A stretch of DNA of 64,000 nucleotides, taken from NCBI RefSeq assembly GCF_026626885.1, contig NZ_JAPNOA010000058.1:261262-325261 (forward strand). The letters are read 5' to 3'. A program made the translations under genes and the position numbers. Numbering within the stretch: the first letter of the stretch is position 1; the number at the start of each line of letters is the position of its first letter. The stretch is from Parathalassolituus penaei. GTDB taxonomy: Bacteria; Pseudomonadota; Gammaproteobacteria; Pseudomonadales; Oceanobacteraceae. The notes below the pieces were generated by a model. The model was not told the origin of the DNA. It worked only from the letters and a program-made list of their open reading frames with translations, and did not search any database. This document shows positions 18,901 through 26,694 of this stretch, in pieces.

Positions 18901-19514
18901 AGTACTACGAACTGGCTACTCTGCACACCGAACTGTTTGGTGCTGGCAAGGCTGCTCCCGGCATTCAGGCATTTCTGGCCGCACCGGAAGCCAAAGGCAC
19001 CCTGCTGGGCGCCTGGTACTCCGATATCGGTGAACTGAACAACGTGTATTTGCTGCGCAGCTTCGACAGCTACGAAGACCTGCTGACCGAACGTAACCGT
19101 GTGCGTATGTCGGAAAACCCGTTCGGTTGTATGGACGTGCTGCTGGGTCTGGAAATGGACAGCTATCAGGCGCTGGATTTCCTGCCAGAAGTGGAAACCG
19201 GTGAATTTGGCCCGGTGTACGAAATCCGTACCTACCACACCAAACTGAACGGTCTGGCACCGACCATCGAAAAATGGCGTGAAGCGGTGCCACGTCGTAC
19301 CGAATATTCCAAGCTGACCATTGCCATGTACAGCATCGACGGTGGCCCACGTTTCACCCAGATCTGGCCATACAAGAGCGCCAACGAGCGTGCTGAAGTA
19401 CGTGGCAAATCGGTTGCTGATGGCGCCTGGCCACCAAAAGGCGGCCCAGCCTGGCTGACCGACAAGATGACCTCGACACTGGCCATGCCACTGCCGTTTT
19501 CTCCACTGAAATAA
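18897..19514 (+). CDS. NIPSNAP family protein
   Basis: 205 aa with two ferredoxin-like (dimeric alpha/beta barrel) NIPSNAP repeats. The first starts MKYYELATLHTE and includes LLGAWYSDIGELNNVYLLRSF. The second starts YEIRTYHTKLN and includes FTQIWPYKSANERAEVR. NIPSNAP proteins often accompany bacterial catabolic operons, but their chemistry is not established; many of this fold bind or transform small aromatic or polyketide-like rings. Overlaps the preceding flavoprotein by 4 bases and is 14 bases before the TIM-barrel gene, so all three are co-transcribed. Confidence 0.85.
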   Translation: MKYYELATLHTELFGAGKAAPGIQAFLAAPEAKGTLLGAWYSDIGELNNVYLLRSFDSYEDLLTERNRVRMSENPFGCMDVLLGLEMDSYQALDFLPEVETGEFGPVYEIRTYHTKLNGLAPTIEKWREAVPRRTEYSKLTIAMYSIDGGPRFTQIWPYKSANERAEVRGKSVADGAWPPKGGPAWLTDKMTSTLAMPLPFSPLK

Positions 19515-19528
19515 GCCGGTGACGACTC

Positions 19529-20338
19529 ATGGCCTATCGTTTTTCGCTCGCGTTTCTGACCGTTTACGAGGTTGAACCTCCAGAGGCAGTGCGTATTGCT
19601 GCCGAGTGTGGTTACGACCTGGTGGGGCTGCGACTTCTGCCTGCGGCCAAGGATGGCCCATACCGCATCATGACTGATGACGGTTTGCTGGCCGAAACCC
19701 TGGCTGCCATGAAAGAAACCGGTGTTGCGGTTGCTGACATCGAGATCATCCGGATTGGTGAACACTTCGATCTGGCTGCTACCGAACCATTTCTGGCTCG
19801 CGGGCAGATGCTGGGGGCCAAACACATTCTGGTGGCCGGTGACGATCCGGATGAAGCACGTTTCACCCTCAACTATGGCCGCTTCTGTGATCTGGCGGCT
19901 CGTTACGGGCTGACCTGTGATCTTGAATTCATGCCATGGACCCAGGTGCCCAATCTGACCCATGCCATGCGGGTGATCAAGGCCGCCAACCGCGCCAATG
20001 CCGGTTTGCTGGTGGATACCCTGCATTTCGACCGTTCGCACAGCACGCTGGCGCAACTGGCCGAGGTTAATCCGGCGCTGCTGCATTACGTACAGATGAA
20101 CGACGCGCTGGCGGATTACGATCCGTCCAACGAAGGCCTGATTCGTATCGCCCGTGAAGAACGCCTGTATCCGGGGGAAGGACAACTGGATCTCAAGGGC
20201 ATTCTGGGTGTGATTGCGCCGGATGCGGTGATCAGCCTGGAAATTCCACACCTGCAACGTGCCAGTACCACACCGGCACTGGAACGGGCGCGTGCCGCCA
20301 TTGAGGCCATGAAAACCCTGATTCGTCAGGTGCAATAA
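19529..20338 (+). CDS. Sugar-phosphate isomerase/epimerase-type TIM barrel, metal site intact
   Basis: 269 aa, AP-endonuclease-2/xylose-isomerase-like TIM barrel, the fold of bacterial 3-dehydroshikimate dehydratases and inosose dehydratases. The four metal ligands expected at strand ends are visible: Glu133 (CDLEFMPW), Asp163 with His166 (LLVDTLHFD), Gln189 (HYVQMND) and Glu238 (ISLEIPH). GEGQLD precedes the last strands, as in this family. An active, divalent-metal-dependent isomerase or dehydratase is therefore likely. It is co-transcribed with the flavoprotein and NIPSNAP genes. Dehydration of an oxidised hydroaromatic intermediate would be a fitting step, but the substrate is not known. 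Confidence 0.82.
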   Translation: MAYRFSLAFLTVYEVEPPEAVRIAAECGYDLVGLRLLPAAKDGPYRIMTDDGLLAETLAAMKETGVAVADIEIIRIGEHFDLAATEPFLARGQMLGAKHILVAGDDPDEARFTLNYGRFCDLAARYGLTCDLEFMPWTQVPNLTHAMRVIKAANRANAGLLVDTLHFDRSHSTLAQLAEVNPALLHYVQMNDALADYDPSNEGLIRIAREERLYPGEGQLDLKGILGVIAPDAVISLEIPHLQRASTTPALERARAAIEAMKTLIRQVQ

Positions 20339-20373
20339 GTGTTTGCCGTTCTGACCTGCGGTCGGGCCGGATA

Positions 20374-20393
20374 CCCCGGTTCTGGCACCGGGG
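20374..20393 (+). terminator. Hairpin after the TIM-barrel gene
   Basis: CCCCGGT (20374-20380) pairs with ACCGGGG (20387-20393), 6-base loop, 36 bases after the stop codon. No T run follows, so termination efficiency is uncertain. Confidence 0.4.
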
Positions 20394-20830
20394 AATGCAA
20401 TGATGGCCAGGGAGGGCCGTCACCTATCGCTCGTCCAGGAACCTTGGTTTGGGTTGCTGGATGGGTTGCTACGGTGTTCCTCACAACAATGACAGTGCTC
20501 CTCGGCGTTGTGTGGTGAACACCGGCCAGCTGTGCCAGAGCTGGTCACTCGTCCTGTCACATCTTCAGGAGAGACTCCGTACTAGGGTCCCTATGGACGG
20601 AGCGGGTCTTCCGATCTCTCCTTTTTTCAATCGCTGGCACTGGGCTGGCTCAGTTCTGTTTGTGATTCAGTCTGTGATGGCCAGGATTCCGGCAGGAATT
20701 GTTAATTCTGATTTTCAGTAACGGGAAAACGGTTTTTCCGAAATGGTTGTTCGTCTGTAATGTCGATCAGCCAAGCCCCCGTTGGCATTCTTACGCTTCG
20801 TTACTGCATTGGATGGTCACGATCTGCTCG

Positions 20831-21094
20831 GTTTGTTAATTGGCACCGTCGTATGCCCTCTTGGGGGACCTTGTCCCCCGGCCGGGCGGGCCTCCCCCTG
20901 CTTTTGCCCGGCTGGGCTCGTGTCTCCGGTTTTCACCGACAACGGCTATTCGACCCCGGCCCGATGGCACATCCCTGTGCCAACGGGCCTTGCGGGGCAT
21001 CCATGCCCCGGCCGGGTCGGCCGTTGCGGTGAATCCCGGCTCGCCCAGATGGGCATTGGGCAGCCAGCTACGCTGGGCAAATTCGGAAATCGAT
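20831..21094. repeat. Dispersed intergenic repeat, copy A (long form)
   Basis: This copy shares near-identical sequence with 26351-26530, beginning at TTTGTTAATTGGCACC and ending around the segment with GGGCA..ATTCGG. Copy A carries about 85 extra bases (about 20961-21045). Strong hairpins are present: GGGGGAC-CTT-GTCCCCC at 20863-20879 and, inside the extra piece, GGGGCAT-CC-ATGCCCC at 20994-21009. Several frames across it are open only because it is GC-rich; none has an RBS or protein-like composition. The rest of the gap 20339-21374 shows no gene. Confidence 0.8.
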
Positions 21095-21374
21095 GAGCAG
21101 GCTGGAGAAGTCCTCAACTGATCAGCATCAGAGCATTAATGGGCTTTGCGGGCCGGATTGTGCAAACACTGGCAACAGAATCGCATCAGGATTCGCAAGA
21201 TTAGGCATTCACCGGTTTGAGCTATATATTTTCCCTGAAGTACACTTGTATTAACGGACGGGGAGTAAATTCAGCAAACCGCCCGGATGAATTTAATATG
21301 TATCCAATATATGCGGTCTATCATATCGATATTGATATATAAAATAGCCGCATCCATGACCCGTGAGGTTCAAC

Positions 21375-22175
21375 ATGATTCAGGATATTCAGGCTCCCGG
21401 TGTTCGCGCTCTTGGCCTGGAGTTTATCGAGCTGACCGCTCAGGACGGCCCGGAGCTGGAACGTTTCCTGGTGCAGATGGGCTTTTCGGCCATCGCCCGG
21501 CATCGCCACAAGCCGGTGGTACTGTACCGTCAGGGCGAGATCAATCTGATCGTGAATGAATCCGCCACGGGGATGCCCCATGAACTGGCGCTGGAACGTG
21601 GCGTCAGTGTCTGTGCGCTGGCGCTGCGGGTTGAAGACGCCCAGAAGGCCTACCAGACCCTGCTGCAAAAAGGCGCCTGGCCGGTGGAAACCACCGCCGG
21701 GGTGATGGAGTTGAACATTCCGGGTGTGGAAGGTGTGGGTGGTACCCAGCTGCTGCTGATCGACCGTGTCGAGAATCGTCCGTCCATTTACGATATCGAC
21801 TTTGAACCGATTCGCCCGGCGGCCGTGCCAGCCCAGCATTTTGGCTCGGTATCTGCCGTAACCCTGACGCTGGTCGAAGGCCGTAGCCGCGAATGGCTCG
21901 ATTTCTTTATTCAGCTGTTCGGGTTTAGCGAGGCCGCTGACGGTCGCTCCGTTGTCTGCGACTCCAGTGGCCTGACCATCCATATTGCCGACCAGCCGCT
22001 GGTCGATGATGACAACATCGGTGACGAATACATTTCCGCCATTACCCTGCGTGGTCGCAGCCTGCCAACGGGTGTGGAAGTGGAAGAGGTCACCGGCGGC
22101 AACGGCCAGAAACGCCTGTTGCCAAACCTGCAGCAACCAGCCGTTCTGGAGTGGCTGTGGGAGAAAAATGCATGA
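21375..22175 (+). CDS. VOC protein like the C-terminal half of QuiC1 (HPPD-like)
   Basis: 266 aa with two vicinal-oxygen-chelate modules resembling 4-hydroxyphenylpyruvate dioxygenase and the C-terminal half of fused QuiC1-type 3-dehydroshikimate dehydratases. Recognisable segments are FIELTAQDGPELERFL..MGF, HRHKPVVLYRQGEINLIVN, and ELNIPGVEGVGGTQLLLIDR. The second module begins QHFGSVSAVTLTL. The protein ends before the region that would carry the last HPPD metal Glu, so dioxygenase activity is unlikely. Start at 21375 because GAGG precedes it. The stop overlaps the ATG of the next gene (ATGA). In QuiC1 the TIM barrel comes first and this domain second within one chain; here the two parts are separate genes in reversed order. 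Confidence 0.78.
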   Translation: MIQDIQAPGVRALGLEFIELTAQDGPELERFLVQMGFSAIARHRHKPVVLYRQGEINLIVNESATGMPHELALERGVSVCALALRVEDAQKAYQTLLQKGAWPVETTAGVMELNIPGVEGVGGTQLLLIDRVENRPSIYDIDFEPIRPAAVPAQHFGSVSAVTLTLVEGRSREWLDFFIQLFGFSEAADGRSVVCDSSGLTIHIADQPLVDDDNIGDEYISAITLRGRSLPTGVEVEEVTGGNGQKRLLPNLQQPAVLEWLWEKNA

Positions 22176-23008
22176 GTAATTCTGTCGTTCTGGGCCTGGG
22201 TGGTTTACCCGGCACACTCGACCAGCGTTTGCAGGCTATTCGTGACGCCGGTTTTGATGCTGTGGAAGTGGATGCCACCGATATGGCGCGCTCCAGCTTT
22301 TCGATTGCCGAAAGTGTTTCCCACATCCGTTCCAGTGGCCTGCGGGTTGCGGCCCTGAAAGAACTGCGCGATTTCACAGGCCACGTTGGCCATGTGATGA
22401 CCTACCGGATGGAGCTGGCCAAAACCAGCCTGTCGATGCTGGCCGATATGGGCGGCAAACTCATCATTGTGAACCCGTCAGCCAGCAACAAGACCACTCA
22501 TGTGTCCGAACTGGTGGACCAGCTGCGGGCTCTGGCCACGCTGGCCATGAAACGGGGTATTCGTGTGGGCTACCGTCCGTTGCCCTGGTCTGATCATGCC
22601 TATGATTTTGCCAGCGCCTGGCGTCTGATCGAACAGGCAGGCAACCGTAACCTCGGTCTGGTGGTCGACAGCTTCCAGAACCTGACCGATCTTGACATCA
22701 CCACCGTGTTCCAGCAGGTGCCAGCGGAAAAAGTATTTCTGGTGCGTCTGTCAGACTTCAAGATGAGTGCTCTGCACGTACTGGAAGACAAGATCGAAGT
22801 GGATCATCACCAGCGTTTTTTCCCCGGTGCCGGTAACCTTTCCGGTGATCTCGCCGAACTGGTGCGTCAGTGCCAGCAAAACGGTTATGAAGGGGATCTG
22901 GTGCTGAGTGTGAATGACGAGTCGTATCGTATGGCGGGTCTCGACAGTGCCATCAAGTCGGCATTACGAGCGCGTAACTGGCTCGACAAGATCACCACGG
23001 GCGCCTGA
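22172..23008 (+). CDS. QuiC1-like TIM barrel lacking most metal ligands
   Basis: 278 aa, aligning along its length with the TIM-barrel half of QuiC1-type 3-dehydroshikimate dehydratase. At the positions that hold the metal in that family it has Arg135 (VGYRPLPW, family YEALAW), Asp166 kept but followed by Gln169 (VVDSFQNL, family DSFH), Arg192 (FLVRLSD, family VQLAD) and Ser246 (LVLSVNDE, family LEIFND). Three of four ligands and the catalytic-type His are thus replaced. The family residues are recalled, not computed. The barrel GXGNLS/SYR framework remains, so the fold is probably intact. It may be a binding or regulatory subunit of its VOC neighbour, or use metal-free chemistry. RBS and start overlap the upstream gene. 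Confidence 0.78.
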   Translation: MSNSVVLGLGGLPGTLDQRLQAIRDAGFDAVEVDATDMARSSFSIAESVSHIRSSGLRVAALKELRDFTGHVGHVMTYRMELAKTSLSMLADMGGKLIIVNPSASNKTTHVSELVDQLRALATLAMKRGIRVGYRPLPWSDHAYDFASAWRLIEQAGNRNLGLVVDSFQNLTDLDITTVFQQVPAEKVFLVRLSDFKMSALHVLEDKIEVDHHQRFFPGAGNLSGDLAELVRQCQQNGYEGDLVLSVNDESYRMAGLDSAIKSALRARNWLDKITTGA

Positions 23009-23046
23009 GCTGAGCAGACGCTGTTGATTCCGATGGACTGGATTGG

Positions 23047-23071
23047 GGATCAGGGGATAGCGCCCTGATCC
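23047..23071. terminator. Palindromic hairpin between convergent genes
   Basis: GGATCAGGG (23047-23055) and CCCTGATCC (23063-23071) form a perfect 9-bp stem with a 7-base loop, placed between the end of the TIM-barrel gene and the end of the leftward gene at 23073. It lacks a T-tract but is well placed to act on both transcripts. Confidence 0.5.
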
Positions 23072-23072
23072 G

Positions 23073-23537
23073 TTAACCGCGCATCCTTTGCAAATCGGCC
23101 TGCAGGCCCAGCTTTTCATTCAGATACGCCAGTTTGCCGCGGCTGTTGATGCTTAACGAGGCTTCCTGACCGGGACCCAGATTTTCCAGCCCCAACGCCA
23201 TTTCCTCGGCGAACTCAAAAAAACGCACCTTGATAAACAGCGCCTGTTCGGTGGTTTCCACCACCTTGTTGATGGCTACCGTCGCCAGTTCCAGATGGGC
23301 ATCGATTTCATCCATGCCACCTTCCACCAGCTTGACCATATCGGTCTGGTTGACTCCACCAAACTTGAAGCCCTGGGTGAAACTGCGCTGGTAACGCTGC
23401 CGTGACAGCACATCGGCAAAAACATCGCCCAGACGGGGGTGCACCTGATCCTCATCAACGCCCATCAGAACCGCAATGGTCATGGGGGCAAGGGAAAAGG
23501 CTTTGGTCAGATGCTGGCGGATATCATCCTGATTCAT
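23073..23537 (-). CDS. Hypothetical protein, mostly helical
   Basis: 154 aa, not recognised. It is probably cytoplasmic (no signal or membrane segment). The middle (TDMVKLVEGGMDEIDAHLELATVAINKVVETTEQAL) reads as amphipathic helices, and the C-terminal third (LSINSRGKLAYLNEKLGLQADLQRM) as a beta-hairpin plus helix. Codon use resembles its neighbours, and an ATG with GGACTTGTTGCC upstream gives only a weak RBS. It sits alone between the catabolic island and flgF, divergent from flgF, and may belong to either neighbourhood. A flagellar or chemotaxis accessory role is possible but unsupported. Confidence 0.6.
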   Translation of the reverse strand: MNQDDIRQHLTKAFSLAPMTIAVLMGVDEDQVHPRLGDVFADVLSRQRYQRSFTQGFKFGGVNQTDMVKLVEGGMDEIDAHLELATVAINKVVETTEQALFIKVRFFEFAEEMALGLENLGPGQEASLSINSRGKLAYLNEKLGLQADLQRMRG

Positions 23538-23909
23538 GGCAACAAGTCCTTTTCGATGAGGTGGAACGCGGCAGTGCTGGATAGTCAGTCTCGCAGATCA
23601 GGCGTCTTCAATATAGAGGCGTTGGTGGCGGGTTTCGCCCGCAATCGGCCGCTCTGTCGAATTGGTGTGCTCTGCGGGCGAACTGGCTCGAATATGACTT
23701 TCCAACATTTCGTCAGGGTCAGTGACACACAGTATCTTCTCATCATGACAAGCTGTTGGCGCTGTCGCGGATCAATCCCGGTCTGTGGAGTTCATGAGCC
23801 CGAATAGGCGGATTGGCAGCGGCAACATGCTGCCGGTTTTCTGACCTTAGGGGCTGTGGCGTTCGTTCTTCAATTCCTATCTATATGTTTTAAAAGCGGA
23901 AAATATCAC

Positions 23910-23925
23910 TGGCACAGTGCTTGCT
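23910..23925 (+). promoter_or_regulatory. Sigma-54 promoter of flgF-G-H
   Basis: TGGCACAGTGCTTGCT, with GG and GC separated by 10 bases, matches the RpoN consensus TGGCAC-N5-TTGCW exactly. It lies 55 bases upstream of the flgF ATG. In polar flagellates the rod and ring genes are FleQ/FlrC plus sigma-54 dependent. The rest of the 443-base gap shows no gene. Confidence 0.88.
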
Positions 23926-23980
23926 GAATCCATGGCATCAGAGTTTGAACGGCGTTTTTCCGACGTCGGGAGCAGCAACA

Positions 23981-24727
23981 ATGGATCGAGCACTATATAT
24001 CGCCATGTCCGGGGCCAAGCAGAACACGCTGGGCCAGGCGGCGCACGCCAACAACCTGGCCAACGCCAGCACCACCGGGTTCCGGTCGGATTACACCGAA
24101 AGCCGGGCCATGGGCGTATTTGGTGACTACTTTCCGTCACGTGCCTATGCCATGACCGAACGCCCTGCCAGCGATTTCCGTGAAGGACCACTGCAGGAAA
24201 CCGGGCGAGATATGGATGTGGCGCTGGAAGGAGCGGGCTGGTTTGCGGTGATGGGGCCAGATGGTCAGGAGGCCTACACCCGTGCCGGTGATCTCAGTGT
24301 CGATCCGGCCGGACGTTTGATTAATGGCAACGGGCTGCAACTGATCGGTGATGGTGGCCCGGTGACCTTGCCGGAATTCACCAAAATCGAGATCAGCAAG
24401 GCTGGCATCATCACCATTCAGCCGGCCGGTGAAACTCCGGTGGGGGTCGCCGAGCCGGTCCAGCTGAAGCTGGTCAATCCCGATGCCAAACAGCTCGAAA
24501 AAGGCGAAGACGGCCTGTTCCGTTTTCGTGATCCCAATACACCACCGGCGCAGGCCGACCCGACGGTCACGCTGGTCAACGGTTTTGTTGAAGGCAGCAA
24601 CGTTAATGCTGTCAGTGAGTTAACCAGCCTGATTGCGCTCAATCGTCAGTACGAGATGCAGGTGAAGCTGATGAAACGGGTGGATGAAAACACCGCCGCC
24701 ACCACCCAGATTCTGGGCAACCAATAA
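23981..24727 (+). CDS. flgF: Flagellar proximal rod protein
   Basis: 248 aa. FlgF is part of the proximal rod spanning the periplasm. The N-terminal flagellar rod motif is MDRALYIAMSGAKQNTLGQ...NNLANASTTGF. The centre has the DVALEGAGWFAVMGPDG pattern and the C terminus the shared helix NAVSELTSLIALNRQYEMQ. Start at 23981 because GGGAG precedes it and the family N terminus begins MDR; the frame upstream (from 23921) overlaps the sigma-54 promoter. First gene of a block flgF-G-H with 19-base and 12-base gaps. Confidence 0.95.
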   Translation: MDRALYIAMSGAKQNTLGQAAHANNLANASTTGFRSDYTESRAMGVFGDYFPSRAYAMTERPASDFREGPLQETGRDMDVALEGAGWFAVMGPDGQEAYTRAGDLSVDPAGRLINGNGLQLIGDGGPVTLPEFTKIEISKAGIITIQPAGETPVGVAEPVQLKLVNPDAKQLEKGEDGLFRFRDPNTPPAQADPTVTLVNGFVEGSNVNAVSELTSLIALNRQYEMQVKLMKRVDENTAATTQILGNQ

Positions 24728-24746
24728 TTCCTGAGGAGACGCCATC

Positions 24747-25532
24747 ATGTTAAGAGCACTCTGGGTCAGCAAGACCGGTCTGGAAGCCCAGGACCTGGCG
24801 CTGACCACGGTATCCAACAACCTCGCCAACGTCTCAACCACCGGCTTCAAAAAAGACCGCCCGGTGTTTGAAGACCTGTTGTACCAGATTGAACGCCAGC
24901 CGGGTGCCAACTCCTCGGCCGACAGTCGTTTGCCCTCCGGTTTGCAACTGGGCAGTGGTGTGCGCACCGCTGGTACTCAAAAGGTTTTCACTACCGGCTC
25001 TCTGCAGCTGACCGACCAGCCGCTGGATGTGGCCATTAACGGTCGCGGCTTTTTCCAGATTGCGATGCCGGACGGCACCATTTCCTATACCCGCGATGGC
25101 ACCTTCCACCTCAACGATGAAGGGGTGGTGGTGAACGTTAACGGGTATCCCCTTGAGCCGCAGATCACGGTGCCAGAGCAAACCAGTAACCTGACCATCA
25201 GTACCGACGGCATTGTCCAGGCCACCATTACCGGTGATCCGACCCCGATCGATCTGGGCCAGATTGAAACCGTCGATTTTATTAACCCGGCCGGTTTGCA
25301 GGCGCTAGGTGGCAACCTGTTCCAGGAAACCGCCGCCAGTGGTGCACCGCAGGCTGGGGTGCCATCGGAAGCGGGGTTTGGTGCCTTGCAACAAGGGGCA
25401 CTGGAAAACTCCAACGTTGAAGTGGTGGAGGAGCTGGTGAAAATGATTACCGTCCAGCGCTCCTATGAAATGAACTCCAAGGTCGTATCGGCAGCGGATC
25501 AGATGCTGCAGTTCCTGACCCAGAACGTTTGA
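24747..25532 (+). CDS. flgG: Flagellar distal rod protein
   Basis: 261 aa, standard length. FlgG forms the distal rod that passes through the L and P rings. N-terminal LWVSKTGLEAQDLALTTVSNNLANVSTTGFKKDR is the classic FlgG start, with LDVAINGRGFFQI in the middle and NVEVVEELVKMITVQRSYEMNSK at the C-terminal helix. The gene follows flgF by 19 bases with GAGGAG as RBS and precedes flgH by 12 bases. Confidence 0.97.
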   Translation: MLRALWVSKTGLEAQDLALTTVSNNLANVSTTGFKKDRPVFEDLLYQIERQPGANSSADSRLPSGLQLGSGVRTAGTQKVFTTGSLQLTDQPLDVAINGRGFFQIAMPDGTISYTRDGTFHLNDEGVVVNVNGYPLEPQITVPEQTSNLTISTDGIVQATITGDPTPIDLGQIETVDFINPAGLQALGGNLFQETAASGAPQAGVPSEAGFGALQQGALENSNVEVVEELVKMITVQRSYEMNSKVVSAADQMLQFLTQNV

Positions 25533-25544
25533 TGAGGTGAGACC

Positions 25545-26282
25545 ATGAAACACTCCCGGACTCATGCTGAACAGGAAACCCGAATGCGGGTTACAGGTCG
25601 CTGGATGGCGCTACTGATTACCAGCGGACTGGTACTGGGCGGGTGTTCAACCGCCGTTCCCATGGAGAAGGATGTGTTTCCCGATGACCCGGCATTTGCG
25701 CCGGTGTCGGCCAGTTCCCTGCAACCGCCACCAACCGCGACCGGTTCGTTGTATCAGGCCCGTTATACCTCGGGCCTGTATACCGATCAGCAAGCCCGGC
25801 GGGTAGGGGATCTGATTACCGTGATTTTTGATGAGCAGTACCAGTCGAGTAAATCGGCACAGACCAAGTCTGACAAGTCGTCCAGCAACAGCATGAGCGC
25901 GGGTTCGATTCTCGGCTCCACCCCCGGATTCAAGAACCTGAACCTGGGCGTTGAAACCAGTGCCGACCGCACCTTTAACGGCAAAGGCGAGGCAGACCGT
26001 TCCAACAGCCTGAGCGGTCAGATCAGTGTGTCGGTAGCGGAAGTACTCCCTAACGGGGTGTTGAAAATCCGCGGTGAGAAATGGCTGACTCTCAGTGAAG
26101 GTGATGAATATATCCGTATTGTTGGCCTGATCCGGCCGCAGGACATCACCCCGGATAACACGGTTTCCAGTAGCAAGGTAGCCGACGCCCGTATCTCCTT
26201 TGGTGGTCGTGGCAATCTCAATAACAACACCAAACAGGGCTGGCTGGACCGGATTTTCTCATCGCCATGGTGGCCGATGTAA
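25545..26282 (+). CDS. flgH: Flagellar L-ring lipoprotein
   Basis: 245 aa. FlgH makes the outer-membrane L ring, the bushing for the rod. A lipoprotein signal ends LVLGGCSTAV, with lipidated Cys about residue 34. The mature part carries the family segments GDLITVIFDEQYQSSKSAQTK, the SNSLSGQISVSVAEVLPNG region and IRIVGLIRPQDI. The ATG at 25545 has GAGGTGA upstream. A second in-frame ATG at 25584 would shorten the signal's basic region and is possible. Normally flgI follows directly; here 3.6 kb with a repeat, a chemoreceptor and a DUF411 gene intervenes. Confidence 0.95.
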   Translation: MKHSRTHAEQETRMRVTGRWMALLITSGLVLGGCSTAVPMEKDVFPDDPAFAPVSASSLQPPPTATGSLYQARYTSGLYTDQQARRVGDLITVIFDEQYQSSKSAQTKSDKSSSNSMSAGSILGSTPGFKNLNLGVETSADRTFNGKGEADRSNSLSGQISVSVAEVLPNGVLKIRGEKWLTLSEGDEYIRIVGLIRPQDITPDNTVSSSKVADARISFGGRGNLNNNTKQGWLDRIFSSPWWPM

Positions 26283-26350
26283 AACCGGTAACGACTGTTA
26301 TACAGATCCTTTCGATATACAAGCGGCCGGATGGCTGCACCGTCTGCACG

Positions 26351-26530
26351 GCTTGTTAATTGGCACATCCGTATGCCCTCTTGGGGGACCTTGTCCCCCG
26401 GCCGGGCGGGCCTCCCCTTGCTTAGCCCGACTGGGCTCGTTTCTCCGAAATTCACTGACAACGGCACATCGACCCCGGCCAGATGGGCATTGAGCAGCCA
26501 GCTGCGCTGGGCCAGTTCGGCGACCGATGC
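26351..26530. repeat. Dispersed intergenic repeat, copy B (short form)
   Basis: Second copy of the element at 20831-21094, same orientation, without the extra ~85 bases. It shares the GGGGGAC-CTT-GTCCCCC hairpin (26383-26399) and the GCCGGGCGGGCCTCCCC segment with few differences. It lies in the 412-base gap between flgH and the chemoreceptor gene. No coding sequence is seen in the gap. Confidence 0.8.
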
Positions 26531-26641
26531 TGAGGCTATCGCAGAGAGAAGAAATCGAAAGCGCAATTACTGGCTGTCATTCCCGAACATCGTGCGCCAT
26601 ACCGGCATTCGTCCGTCGGCCGGGAAAATGACTGCTATGGT

Positions 26642-26669
26642 TAAAGGGAGATGAGATTCCAGCCTGATC
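26642..26669 (+). promoter_or_regulatory. Possible sigma-28 promoter of the chemoreceptor gene
   Basis: TAAAGGGA at 26642-26649 and GCCTGATC at 26662-26669, spacing one base longer than the FliA consensus and a degenerate -10. Chemoreceptor genes are commonly FliA-dependent, which is the main support. Confidence 0.3.
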
Positions 26670-26694
26670 CTCAGGCTTGTGCAGGAGTGTTTGT

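Noticed and set aside
20836..21121. Several overlapping ~90-codon frames on both strands
   Set aside because: They coincide with the GC-rich dispersed repeat; the frames disagree with each other and none has an RBS.
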